Shown here piece after piece: positions 1 to 14,000 of a DNA stretch of 64,000 nucleotides. The notes beneath the pieces are model-generated. The model did not search any database. It saw only the letters and a list, made by a program, of their open reading frames with translations, and was not told the origin of the DNA. A program made the translations under genes and the position numbers. Numbering within the stretch: the stretch's first letter is position 1; each line of letters begins with the position of its first letter. This stretch comes from Elysia chlorotica (Eukaryota; Mollusca; Gastropoda; Plakobranchidae): the NCBI GenBank assembly GCA_003991915.1, contig RQTK01000109.1, positions 686,407 through 750,406 on the forward strand, in the 5' to 3' direction.

Positions 1-560
1 ATCTTTCGGTTCTCTAGGACTACATTTTTTTTCTGTTAGCAACTATCAACTGTCCATATAGGATTTTTTTAAATACTGACAGTAGTTTATTATACATGGT
101 GTATATGGTCTTGAGACATTCAATCACTCTGAGGGAAGATACAAGCAGGCATTGATTCATTTCATGTGTTATCTCGTATACTCATCCTTGTTCTGCTTTT
201 GCTGTTAAGTTTTGTGGATTTACTCCTTACATTCAGAGTTGAGGCAAAATACCCAGATATTTTTCTTTTAGTAGTGATTTTTCCATTTTCATTCCTTGAA
301 GAGTCTAGCTCTAAAGACTAGAGCAGTCAGTTGGATTTGGAAAGTTACTGTTATAATTGACCCACAAAAGCTATACAAATTAATTCACTGACTGTGTAAT
401 GATAGATGAAGGAATAATTATTACTTAGATCTTATGGCTCAAGCACACACAATAGCCTCAGCATATTTAATGAGGAGCAACTATGCCTCTATTTTAAATA
501 TACCATAACACAATCCGTAACCCTGTCTGTGATCTGCCATGAACACGTTGTTCGTGTACC
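1..560. repeat. Direct repeat, copy 1 (copy 2 at about 2085-2560)
   Basis: Both copies share in order TAGCAACTATCAACT, AGAAGATACA/GGAAGATACA, ATTTACTCCTTACAT, GTTGAGGCAAAATACCCAGA, CTCTAAAGACTAGAGCAGTC and AATATACCATAACACAA. Small indels separate them. No coding sequence. The copy starts at or before the window edge. Confidence 0.8.
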
Positions 561-1599
561 TTACTGAATTTGCAAAACACCATGCAAACTGTGTTCACTT
601 TTGTCACAGTTTTGCATGGTTTCCAATGTAAATGACAACAGTGGGTGACAGCTGGCACTATGTGCCTAAATATGCATTCAAACACACAAACCAAGTCGGA
701 GGAGCCTCAAGTCAAACTAACAATGACCCACTTAAAAGCCCAAACTACTTGAGAAGCTGCCAAGGCGTTTTCTACTGGGCTTGATTTATTTATTTATTCA
801 CCCTATGTTAGTTTGATATGGCTATGGTGTAAGCTTGCTCATGTGACATTCAAGCAGCAAGATTAAATATTAATGAATTAAATGCAGTACACATTATTTC
901 AAGTGCATTTGTTGTCTTTTATTTATTGTTGTTTGCTGTTGCTTTCCTATTAGTATTAGTACTGAATATTACCACTGTGCCCTCCACCTGATTCAGAATT
1001 TTGATAAATCAATATTTATAATCAGTAAGCATGCCATAATGATCAATTCCATTGTAACTGATAAGTTTTTCATAAATACTTTTCAACACAATCACTTGTG
1101 TCAAACAAAACCGCAACTCTGTATCACTGGAGTTTAAAGATGGTTCTTTCCAAAATTATGCATAAGAATATAGAAAGTGAATTAAAAAAATTAACTGATA
1201 GTGATATGGCAAAAAATATCACGATGTTAAAGGTAATCACGTCTGAACAAAAAAATTATGCATCTTACTCTTAGTCATAAACTGACTTGTTTTTTTTTTA
1301 AATTATTTTTGAAGAGTAATAAATTAATAATAGTAATATATAAAATTAATGTTTTTTAACACGCAGACATCAAATTTTTCTGAAATTTCACATTTTCTTG
1401 AAAAAGACATTTTATGTAAATGTATGCTAAATGACTCCATAAGATATTTGACTTAGATATCATTAAGGGTAAAATAAAAAAAATTATTAAAAAAGCACAG
1501 TGCACATTTTAAATTTGTTTAAAAGGCTGGCAGAGTCCCATTCTTCACTACAAACAATGAAATACTTAAACAATACTAAAAAATGATTGTACCACTGGT

Positions 1600-1760
1600 T
1601 AGGACACGAGCCACTTGTGTGAAGGTGCTGGATTTGATCCCCAGCATGGACACATTATTTCTGGGTCCCTTGTGTCACCCAAATTGCTTTCTTGAGAAAA
1701 CACAGAGAGCCTATGGGCAATAAGATCAGCATGAATTAAATAATTTGGCAGAGCAAAACT
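1600..1760 (+). other. tRNA-like fragment, possibly a different SINE
   Basis: CCACTGGTTAGGACACGAGC followed by GGATTTGATCCCCAGC has the spacing of A and B boxes but does not carry the body of the main SINE family. Weak evidence. Confidence 0.3.
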
Positions 1761-2084
1761 ACAACTGGACTAATTGTATACATGTATGAGGTACAATGTG
1801 AAGTGTGTCACCCAGCATGACATGGCTCTTGAGACATGGTGAAAGTAAAGGACAGAAATGGCAAACTTCCTTACAAATGCTGTTCACCTCAAGCATTCAG
1901 GACCCCAACTTTTTTCCGCAACGCTCTATCAAGAGTATGGGACAATTTTTTTTATTTTAAGCACAATATTGTGAAGTTTTCCATTCTTTATTTACTGGAT
2001 GATTTAACCTACGTTACCTTCTACATGATACACTATTTCTTTGGCGTGTGTGATTATTAAATACTGTAAGGTCTTCCCATTGTC

Positions 2085-2560
2085 TAGGACATTTTTTTTC
2101 TTTCTTTATGTTTTAGCAACTATCAACTTTTTTTTAAAAAACTAGTCCTAAACTGCGGTTGGTTGTATACCGTAATCAATCAATCAGAGAGAAGATACAG
2201 GCAGGCGTCGATTCATATCATATATCTCTTATACACATCTTTTTTTTCTGCTTTTGCTGTAATGTCTATTTACTCCTTACATTTAGAGTTGAGGCAAAAT
2301 ACCCAGATATTTTTCTTTTGGTATAATGATTCTTCGGTTTTCATTCCTTGAAGAGTTTCTACTAGCTCTAAAGACTAGAGCAGTCAGTTGAATTTGGAAA
2401 GTTACCCCTATAATTGACTAAAAAAAAGCTTTACCTATTTGTATTATACACATTAATTCACTGATTGTGTATTGATAACACACAGAATAGCCTCAGCATA
2501 AATGAGGAGCAACTATGACTTTTTTAAATATACCATAACACAACCCGTAAACCTGTCTGT
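2085..2560. repeat. Direct repeat, copy 2 (copy 1 at 1-560)
   Basis: Colinear with 1-560, offset by about 2.05 kb. It is followed directly by AT-rich sequence and the dispersed repeat at 2690. Confidence 0.8.
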
Positions 2561-2689
2561 GATCAGTAGTAATACATAGTACAGTACTGTATTTCTTGTT
2601 TCTTCTTCTTATTATTAACATTATCATTAAGACCACCATAGTTGTTTTTAATTAATATTAATGATTGTTATAATATTCATAATAATAAT

Positions 2690-4300
2690 CTGGGGTACCC
2701 GTTCATACGAACAGGTTGAATACAGTGGAAAAGTATGTAAGCCAATTATTTTTTGAAGGGAAAGCTTTGATTTTAGTAAGCCCAATATTATTTAAATTCT
2801 GAAGTCCCTATTTTGAGTATTTTTCTCTCTTTGTTTTGGAGGTAATATGGTATAGGTGAAATTTGTGTTTAAATATGCTGTTCATAGGGCAAGACTGAAA
2901 AGTGAAAAGGTATTTCACTGTGTAGCAATGAAAAATTAGATGTTGAAAACTAAATTCCATCGGCAATTAAGTAGTTCATCCAAGCAGAACATAGTGAGCA
3001 TCTTGTCCAAAAGAGATTCATCCTCAAACACATTCAAGAGAATATGTTTCGTTCTATTTGAAACTATTCCTTGTGGAGCAAAACATAGTGAGAGCCTTGT
3101 TCATAAAAAGTTTCATTCATAGACATATTCTCGTTCTATTTGATTCCCTTAAGTGTGGAGCAGAACATAGTTAAACTTAAAGTCTTGTAAAAACATATGG
3201 TACACCCACAGACACATTCAATTTCAAGGAACAATTATGCTTGAGCTTCAGAACAATGACTATGTTGGTTTTGTTTGATCAAACTGAAAGCAAGGGCTCA
3301 ACTTCATAAAGTTTGAGCCACGGAACGACAAGCAAATCTTTAAAAAAAAATGTTCAAGACCCAATTTGCTGCAAAAATAATGCTGCCACGAACAAACATA
3401 GATCCCAAGATGAAAAAAAAATTGAGTTCACTTATCAGTCATCAGTGACATCTAGAGTCCTTGCCATCAGTTAATACATTTATGCCGTCCTTGTAATAGT
3501 ATTTTTTTTTAATACATCAACAATTCGATCCAGACAGCTACACTACCACTGCTACATGTACTAATAATACTTATAGACATACCATATCCATTCAAGCCCA
3601 TGATTTTACAAAATCCGGCAGGACTTAGCCAATTTGTGTTAATTAATAGTAATATAGCCTGTGCATAAGTTAACAATTTGTTTAATGCAAAATGTCTCAT
3701 GTAAAACTGATCTGTTTAAAGTGTGTTTTTACTCACATTTAATAAATAAGTCAGAACTTTAAATATTTTTTAAAAACCCAATATTTGCTATTCAACTAAA
3801 ATTTTATTTTAACTCTCCTGCATTCATGATAATTATTAATTCATTTCCCATGGCTGAAATTTTATGTAATTTTTCCAACACATGAATTTTTTAAGCATTT
3901 TGATCCTTTTTTTAATACCCGCCTTTACCAGGCCTATAACTATAAGAATAACAAAATTTCTGATTTCCCAAACTGGTGGGACCCCCTGGATAAGTGACTG
4001 ACAGTGAAAGTCGTTCTACTTCGGCTTAGGAGCTGGCGTTGCTTATGTCCAGCGGTAGATCTAAATCTAGGCTAGTGGTAGTGCGGTGGAACTGGTAGTG
4101 ATAGCAATGACAAACTTAAGGTGCTAAAATTGATATTAGATCTAGAATCTAGATTCATAAAACCTAGTTGTTAAGACTAGATTTAGATCTAAACAGATTG
4201 CTCAAGTAAGCCTAGATTCTAGATCCAGATAGACTGCTCAAGTAAGCCTAGATTCTAAATATAGATAGATTGCTAAAGTCCAGCGGTAGAGGCAGTGTGT
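2690..4300. repeat. Dispersed repeat, longer copy (partner at 43,029-43,870)
   Basis: CTGGGGTACCCGTTCATACG at 2690, part of a 34-bp identity (2690-2723 with 43029-43062), is followed in the same order by a GACAGCTAC...CTGCTA block (about 3530) and a block rich in ATTGCTCAAGTAAGCCTAGA subrepeats (about 4120-4290) ending at AGCGGTAGAGGCAGT. Three shared blocks in one order indicate two copies of one element. Confidence 0.6.
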
Positions 4301-5009
4301 GGAAGTTCTGTCTGTTTTACTATTTGCCAGAAAATTGAATTGAGTTGCGTGACATTGTGATGCTAGGGGATAAAACTACGGTACATGTATTTCAATTGTA
4401 AATACCCAGATCTATAGCGAATTGGTGATCATCAAACGGTGCTCCTGGTGGATTTGCTGTTCCACCGTCTAGCATTGCAATTTGAAGCTTTTACTTTGAT
4501 AATACCTTTTAATGGAACAAGGGTTAGGTAACTGTAGGGGAAGGTAGCGTTATTACTAATGTCACCTTTGTCAGTGACAGCCATGGAGAGAAAAACAGGA
4601 TTTTCAAACCGCTCGTCATTCGAGATGTTAAAAATGTGGAATATTGTAGTTTACAGTGTATGCTGTCACCCTTCAAAATTGGGCATTTGCTATTTCTGCA
4701 GGGTGTTGTTGTGATCTGTTGGTTAAGCAGATTTCGCTGCAGCTTAAATTAATATAAAGATCAACGATCAAGTTTTTTTATCCCACACATAAAAGAAAAC
4801 TACTAACACAAAAGATAGGTGGGTAGTTTTTTAATATATTTTAAAGCAACTGAAGCAATCATTGAGACAATCAGTTTGACAATAGCAAAACATCATTAAA
4901 GAAGAATTGACATTTGTTGCTGTTAACTCATTATCACAATCAACATACATTCTGTGTTTTATCCAAAATAAAAATAAAAATATTATAAAACAAAGAAATG
5001 GCTTGATGC

Positions 5010-8000
5010 CTATTGCTGTTTGCATTCATCAGGTTTGGATCCCGCCTGCAAAAGGGAAAAAAAAACAACTATTAAAAGCTTGTCAAAGGCCTTGCAATGA
5101 TGCAACTACAAGGTAGCTAAAGAAGGCACTTACATTACTTGAATAACAGAGGTAGCTTAAGTTAAACAGTACAAAGATCAATTTGCACAAAGTCTGTTTC
5201 ACATAAATTGCATAGAATAGTTAAAACAAAATTTTCTGCAATTCATACTCTATACAAGTACTAGAAAGTTTTGATTTAAATTGAAAAAGATTTCATGCAA
5301 AACTGGTTGGAACCCACACAATATAAACAAAGACTAAAGATTTAGTGAGATGTTTCACAAAAAGAGACCACAGTGCTTTTGCTATGGGGCGTTAGTGTAA
5401 CTCCAGCTCACTATTTCTTTAATGAAATATAGACAGAAAAGCAATCAGACATCGATTTTACTCAGGTTTAAAGAAGAAAAGTAACCGCATCCTAACCCAC
5501 ATCAGCAAATTCATCCCTGTGAAACCTCTCACTATTTTACACACTTTATACAACTTAGAATAGGTTGTGTACTGTATTTCAAAGAGGATGAACTTATTAA
5601 AATTCAATAAACACTAGCTGCAATGTACACAATGAGTAACTGGAAATGACAAACCAAACAAATATATATGATTTTGCAGGTAAAACCAAAATACTCCTTA
5701 CCCACTGCGGTCCCGTCTGTTTATAGGACAGCCATATTCAATACAGAGGGCAAGGTAAAGGCAATGATCAAAATCTTTTTCAATTTACTTTTGTTTTTGA
5801 CCTACCACTATGGTGCAAAAAATTATGTTACATGTACTAGAGTCAGTTAATAATTAGGTCTAGTCAATATTGATCCAATTACTTTGCCATCTATATCGAA
5901 TATGGCCGCCAAGTAAACAGAGATAACACTACAGTGGGTAAGGGGTACCGAAACCAATCTAGATAATTTATGGCCATGCTAGTGCAAAATGATACCCACA
6001 TACAAAAAGAGAGGTCTTATAATTATGTGGAGGTATTAGATGTATTTTTTTTAAAAAAAGCCAATACTTTCATGTTTAAAAAAATGGCAATAAGTTGAAC
6101 ATATGTTGTCCATCAAATTATATTATCAAATGCTAACAATATAAAAACAGATTAATTGAACTCGAGCATGCTTTCAAACAAGCACAAGCTTTACAGTTAC
6201 ACTGAATAATAAATTACCACCACACAATGAAGTTTGTATTTGCTCTTTCTCTCTTCCTTCACATTATATGGATTTTGATCACCGGTGATCCATGTATTTG
6301 TTGACTAATAATTTTATTACTTTTAAGTCTATAGGCAAAAAAATATTTTTTTCAGAGACAAAAGCTTGAAAAATTCATTAAAATCCTTAGTGATTACAAA
6401 TGCCTTTTTTTTTTTTTTTTAATACAAAAAAAAAGTACTCTTGTAGTGTTTCTGCCACCATCTTGAATTTTTCTAGATCTGATCAGCTGTCTGCTTTGAA
6501 AGCCATTCTTATATTTTCGACATGTACCCCAACTGTGACAACCTAATCATAGATTTTGTGGTGATTTTGATTATGGTATTGAAAAGTCAGATGATGAAAG
6601 CTGGGAGTTAGAATCTGATGCATCGGCGGTTTTCTACCAAAGGGCTTTGATATCAATCATGGAGGAAATTTGGACAAATTAAAAGGGAGTCATTAGCAGC
6701 TGATTTTAAAGCTAGTTTAAAAGACCCGAAGAAAGCACTGTCTCTCAAGCCGAGGTGCATCCAGCCCTGACGATGGGGAGGAAGAAAAAAAAAGACACCC
6801 ATAACCAACTTGGGTAAAACTAAAAGAAAATCTGCAGGTAATCAGCAACCAACTTTTCACCACATTCTATTTCAGCAATTTGAAGTTTAAAAATAATGGA
6901 AATGATTCCACAAGGCTTCGATCTAGAAATGTCCAATAACAAACAAAAAACATTCTGAGCATAAGTGCATACCATTTTGTCCTCAAACGTGGCCGCGCTA
7001 GAGCAGCTTGAAAGAAGAAAAGAAAATACTGAAAATCTATGGAAGCTAATTCGACAACAGATTTCAGTGGAAACGTATATAACAAGAGTTCAAAATAAGC
7101 TCTGCTCTCTTTGGAAAATTTAATACCTTTTAGACTAATTTTTAAATTTGCCCTTGCAGTCCAATGGGCATTAACAAAAAGAACTCTCCTTTGGGACATC
7201 TTCATTGAAATACATGTCCCCATTTGAAGTGTGGTGTGAGGCATAGACAAGAACTTTTTTTTTTTTAAGTACCATGATCATGAAACAAAAATGTTCAAAG
7301 AAACCAATGTCTATTCCACCAGCACAGTATACATTACTGGCCAGCTTCATTGATTGCTTGCATTTACTTACTTCCTGATCAGGGATGATGGGACCACAAT
7401 TTAAATTAGGATAAAGCAAATAACTTAAAACCAGAAATAAAGATGTAAGGAAGGGCAATGATTTCTTTATGATTTTTTTGTTCTTAACAAAATGATATTC
7501 AGTACACAGTTTGAGTGGGTCTATCTCTGAATATTGATCAGTAGGGCTATTCAAAAAGTTTTATGTATATTTGTATGTCTGCCCTCCTCCCAAATGACAC
7601 CAGGGGAAAAAATTACAGGTTAGGACCAGCTAGCATCATAATTCCTACAACCTGCTAATAACCAATAGATTAATAGAGATGAAGGAAAAAAGGGGAGCGC
7701 GATCCGGTTATTAATAAGTTTTCCACTGCATGAGATTCCTCATTTAAAGCATATTTTTCAAAGTAAATTAAAGAATGCACTTTTACAAAGCTGAAACACT
7801 TGAAGGGTACACAATATAAGACACAATTGTCTAACAATTATGTAAAAAGCATAAACAAAAAAAAATAATAAATAAATACCAAGGCTAATGCAGTGATGAT
7901 GGTGACAAAAAGTGAAAAAGGAGGTACAAAATTTCGCAGTCCATCCAAAAAGCTATTTTTTCATAACATACCAATTTAAAGTCACTTCGGTGAATCAAAA

Positions 8001-11000
8001 AGACACTGTAATTGAAAGACAAAAAGGCTGCAACAGTTTTTATTCTATCTTTAGTGGTTCAAAAGATATATGAATTTGGGCAAAACCCTGAAAATAATGC
8101 TATTTCATGGGCATTTCTGGCTAAATACTGTATTCCTTTGAGTTGTACTAGGATTATAAACAGTCTAGTACCTCCATGCTAACATCTCTTATTGGGGGGC
8201 CTATTTCTTAATTTTAGTTTCACACAGTCATGACCCTAGCCACTCGAATCTGAATTTATTTTCCACTGTAGCATCTTATTTCCTTTGCACGCCTAAGTTT
8301 GCTCTTGTAATTTCAGTCTTCATTGCGATATCGACCATTGTTTAATAATCAAGGTCTATATTCTAAAACCTATAGCATTAGTAGTATTGTATCAAGTGAA
8401 AGAATGGCACTTTACTTGAGTCTAGTTCTTCTATCACTAGCTTCATCTTATTTTTCCGAACCATTTCAGTTATAAATCGCAATTGAAAAGGTAAACAGTA
8501 GATGTAAACACTGTGAGATCACTCGTTCAGCATAGCTTGCCCTAAAACGGTCGCGGGTAAAACAATCGTGAATATTGATAAGTAAATCATAACATTGGGA
8601 AACAAGAGGAATACAAAACAAACAACACTATTGATAATTTATTAATAATCCTATCGCCATTTTGTTTATGCATGTTACTGACGGTTATTGGTGTAAGGCA
8701 ATAGTACGGCTCAGAGTTATAGATCTACAATATAATGAGGAACCGGTCGTTCACCTAGCCAAACCTTGGGGCTACCGTCGCGGAATTATAAACTCGCACA
8801 TTTCTGAGAATTACAAAAATGAAGATTGTAAACCCCGGAGGAAAGGAGGAAAAAGTGCAGAAAGACGGAAAATACAGAGAAAAGGAGGAAAATCCTCCCT
8901 TTGAACGCAAAAACGAGGATTTCCTCGGATCCGCGGAAAACCATCATCACTGCTAATGGTACAGAAGGAACATGCAAAGAGAAGTCATCAGACAAACAGT
9001 ACAGCAGTACCAAACAAAGCCATTCACCACAAGAGATGAGCATACCGACATATGATTTAGCAACCCGCCACACCTTAGGTGGATACCTACAGAGAAGAAG
9101 GTAAAGGAGAAGGCTTTTACCTCAGAAAATGATATTCTTAATATCACAGACTATTGTCAATTGTTCTAACAAAGAAATTCTAAACGTGAAACAGACTTTG
9201 TTGCAAGAACATGAATACATTTTCTGCTCCACAGTAATATTTCAAAATTATATTCCCAACCTGAAGCTAATGTTTAAACAGAGTATATGTTGAGCTTAAT
9301 TGACTGTTTCGACTTTAACTGCCACAAACCCAGACTACTGTTTTTCGCAATAATAAGTCACGAAGCCTGTTTCTATTCCCTTTGCTACAAAAATTCAATA
9401 AATAAATAAGATGGTTTCTTTTTTTTCTTCTCCCCTGAACCCTATTGCCTTTAGATGGGTCTGTCATTGGCGTGTCCATTGGACCCATAAACTCATAAAG
9501 AAAGATAAAATCATGGATGAAAAATGAACTACTAATGCTGATGCTACTAATATTACTGCTGCACCTTTTTTTTTCTTCCTGCAGCGCTGTATTTTCTCTC
9601 CCTTCACCTACCTCTTCTGCTTTCTATGCACCTGTTCTTTTCCCCCAAATTAGCTCATGATTTCATTATAATCTCTGTGATGGTAGTGCAACAGTCTTAA
9701 TGGAATTTGATACTCATGTTTGCAATTAGCACTTGATATGATACCAATGAGACAGGGAAACCAGTTGGGGTAATTTGGGGCGAGTTGAGTTGAGTTAGGT
9801 TAGTTTAACGTCCAAAAGCACTATATAGGCTATATTGTGGACAGACCCCAAGGCTGACCTCAGACAATTTTATGTACTGCCACAAACAAGACATGGCTGG
9901 AGATACCATGACTACTGTTTCAGTCGGTCACATTAAACTGACACCGACCCTACTAGTAGGGGGTGAAATCGCCAGGGCTCGAACCACAGACCTCCTGCAT
10001 CAGAAGCCAATATCCTAACCAGGGGTACCGCACCCCTTAGCGTCATTTTGGGCAGATTTGAAATTTAAACTGTCTCTAGCTTTCAGGTGAAAAACGCCCA
10101 TGCAAGCCTTGAACCCATTTGCATTTGGGGATTATCATGAACAGAACTAAGATGAATTTGATTAAACTTTTAGACATTAAACTTGAAAAATACTGCATTA
10201 AACCTCCCTTGGTGTACAGAAGATGTATATTTGTCCATATTCAGTTTATAAAATATTTACTTTAATACAAACAATAGAAAATGATAGCCACTTACAGTAG
10301 ATCTAATCAGACATAACCAAAAATGGATTCATTTTTTAGCTTTGAGGGTTTAAAAGAAAATATGAGCCAAATTTCACAATCAGTCTACTTCACTTCAAAA
10401 CTCTTGATCTCCAATACCTCTATAAAAAGAGACACCATTTAATCCTGGATGTAACAGTTTGGCAACTTGCTGGTCTTTCTACTTATCTTGGCCCTAGACA
10501 TGTCACTACCAGCAGAGGTGTTGAGGCTGCTAAAGTTCAATAATGTCTCTATACTGTCTAATACATCAACTGACAGATAGGTATAATATTCTCATGTTAA
10601 AAAAAGAATGTTTTGGCCTTATAGATGGAAGAAAATTGTCTGCCTACCTGTGGGTTAAAGTCAGGATCGTTCTCTTCATCATAGTCCTCATCATCACCCT
10701 GATGAAGTAGGATGAAGTATTTAAGTTAGCATTTAGAATTCCTTGCACTACTCGTGAAATCAATAAATCATACTAACAGCACCAAGAACTTGCAAGCTTT
10801 GCCAAAGACAGACTATGAAAGCAAGAAACATAGAGAGTTATGATATCCACTAAGCTAAACGAAAAAGGTGGTAAATTAAAAACATACAAAAAATTGAGTT
10901 AAATATTGAGAGAAAATTTTGTTTATTAAAAAAACAAAAACAAAGTGAAACTTGAACATCTTGCAAGTTTTTGTTATGGTTAATTCTTCAAATGTGAACA

Positions 11001-14000
11001 TTCCACTGATCAAAATTTTTAACATTTTCAAAGCCTAAACAGGCAATTATAAACTGAAAAACAATTCGTTCAATGTCTCATCCTCACTGGACTTGGACTC
11101 TGAAATAAAATTAAATGAAATACAGGACTATGCGTGATCAACTTTTCTTGCCTCTCTCAAAAATAAAAAAAATTCGCATTAATTATTGGTATTTACCTTT
11201 GTCTCTTCACAAAGTGGTTCAACCAGGTATTGAACAAAATATTAATGGGTGTTAGAAGTGAAAGTCAAAAGTTTCTAAAGCCACATGACAAAATCTATTG
11301 TAAGATAGATCTGAGCCATAGACATCACTTTAGCCTACAGATATGGTGACTAGATAATTTGTCATATAATTCAATTTGTTGATATTACATGCCCACGCTA
11401 TGTAGTTGTTACATAAAGGGTGTTTTTAGACTTCAGTTGCATTCAGAATTCATGATTTAATTAGATCTTTAAAAAACAGTAATCACAATGAAAAAAAATA
11501 TTTTGAGGATCTCATAAGTACACAATACCAAATTAAAAAATGTACGGAAAGTGAAACCTTATGATATTAGGGATATATTTAATTTACAGGATACTGGATG
11601 AATATTTTTCCTTGGAGCCATAAAATTTAATCGCAATTTCCATTCCATGTCATCAATAAGTAGCCATTTGTACTTCAAGTTCTTTTAAGTCTGTACATTA
11701 CTTTTTTCATTTTCTGAAAATTCCAAATACCAATTATTTTTTCAAAAACCTATGATTAATCTAAGTTAAGGTGGCGTAATGCCTTAGTATAAAATAAATG
11801 CTTACCTCATCATTTTCTTCATCGTCATACTATATGAGGGGGGGAAAAAGCAAATCAATAGGTTATGATCTATGTCTACACAATATGAATGAATAATATT
11901 CCTATAGGGGTAAATAAATAATAAATGGTACCAATGAAAGCTAGCATCATGAAGATTTGTATCTAGTAAGTAAAAATAGGATATTAACCATAGGCTAAAA
12001 TGTCAAATCTATACAAGTATTCTTAAATTAAATTTATTCCAGCCATTTCAAGACATTGCAGCCAATGCTTTGAGATCCCGACAATTTATTTCTTGAATGC
12101 TCTGACCATTATAACAAGGTCTGCCAGCCTTAGAACAAAGCCGAGCCTTGAAGTACTTATATACAGTGTGTGAATATGTAATATTTGATTTGGTTTGGAT
12201 CTTCCACCTTATCCTTGTTATGCTAAGCCATAATCCTTGGACTTCATTTTATACAACACAGAGGGCAAAACTATATGTGAAGCAATTTCTTGATCTAGTG
12301 TATTAAAATGCAACTTATCACATGTTCATAAATCAAAACAGTTTCATATAGTCTAAAAAAAAATATTTATGCATCACTCACATCATCGTTTTCGATGGCC
12401 TCCCCAGTAAAGAAAAGCACTGCTCGAGGTACAACTCTCTCACGGATGAAGTGGCCTATTTCAAAGTCAGCACCCAGTAAGGCCTCTGTTTCTTCATCCT
12501 ATGATATAAGTCAGATAAAATGAATGGATCATTAGAATTGAAATCACAGTATATACTATTATGTATTTTATCTCTACTTCCAATCTAAAAACTCATTGTC
12601 AACACACAAAAGAAAAAGGAAATAAATTGAAGTTAATAAAATGTCTTTCCGGTGGCTATAACAAAATTAAGTCTATTACACTCTAGCATAGCTGCCAACT
12701 TTCGAGAAAGCAAATACAGATAATTCGTGCGATTTGTCACTGGAAACCTTATCGATGACCACGCTATCAATATTGACTTAAACACAAGCTTAACCATAAC
12801 TTTAAAAACTGCACCAAGGAATAAAGTTATTTAATAAAAGCGTTTTGTTGTTATTGGTGTTTTTTTCTTGTGTGTGTGCGTGTGTGTTTTGTTGTTAATT
12901 TTTTTTTCGATTTTCGTCTCTAGTGTCAGAAACTTCAAACACCACGTGAGCAATATCCAGGCTTTGAGTTAATTAAATATAATATTTTCAAGACGGCTGA
13001 CTAAAGAATTAAAGCTTTCTAGCATGCCCAAAGCAATTGGAACAAGATACAAAACCCGAAATTTAATTTGACCAGTCGTCGGCACTGAGAACCAGACGCT
13101 TTGGCACTTGAGCCAGTCATCCATCAAAGTCAACTATCTAGTTCCTAATTTATATCACAGAATTAGATCTATATGAAGAATCTAAAGCTACAGTCTAGAT
13201 CTAGATCTAAATTCACCTTCATGAGATGTAGGGTCACTTCGGAACGACAAATAGGTTTGTTTGGTATGTCTTCCATCGGCAATTTAACGGGGAATACCAC
13301 AAATCGGGTGTCCCGAGAAGATCGTAAATGTACGAAAATGACTGAAAATCTAGATGCCCATATGGCTCATTAAAATGATAATTTTCAACAAAAAGTTTTA
13401 ACAATAATTCTAAGGCTTTTTCAACCACCAACTGTGATACGACACAAAAGGTAGCATCGGTTTGGCTAAAGTTGCAACACATTAGCGATAGGCAACAGTA
13501 ATCATCCGTTTGAAATATCAGATCTACATTAAGTTAGATGTTCCCAAATCCAGATGACGACGTGTAAGCAAAATGTATATAGAAGTGAAAGCTGTGAAGA
13601 GAATTAAGTAGGCCTAATTTAGCCCAGTAATAATTTTTTTTCTTTCTTTTGTATTTCTAGCTTTTTTTAATAATCAATTATTCCCGATATTTAAACATAC
13701 AATAACTAACAAGAGTGGACAAAAGATCTTGTACAGGATATAACATCTTTAAAGGAGTAAATGCAATTATGCGCCGCCCAACGGGGATGCGTGTGTGTCT
13801 GTCTGCCTGTGTGAAAGAGTAGCAGTGATTGTGCCTAGCACTACAAAATAATGTTCAATTGTTTATCTGACCCTGCGAGAGTATGAACTGTGAGGGGACC
13901 GGCGCTTGACGGCAAAGATGGTTTAGTAAAGTCTAAATCAATTTAACTGGTCACTCCAAAGCTGCATTCTTGGAAACAAACTTTCCTCCTAGCAGCAGAA

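Larger units (their letters stand above)
5046..10647. other. Last intron of NAP1L (5.6 kb)
   Basis: AT-rich intron that separates the final 12-codon exon from the rest. It holds the foldback element (5697-5942) and a SINE (9796-10038). Overlapping minus-strand frames at 6867-7554 suggest a decayed transposon of unknown type. I see no further exon needed to complete the protein. Confidence 0.7.

Noticed and set aside
6867-7554. Two overlapping 127-codon minus-strand frames that looked like a transposase
   Set aside because: No catalytic motif of a known transposase family could be placed, and the frames overlap in shifted phase. Listed only as a possible decayed element in the intron.
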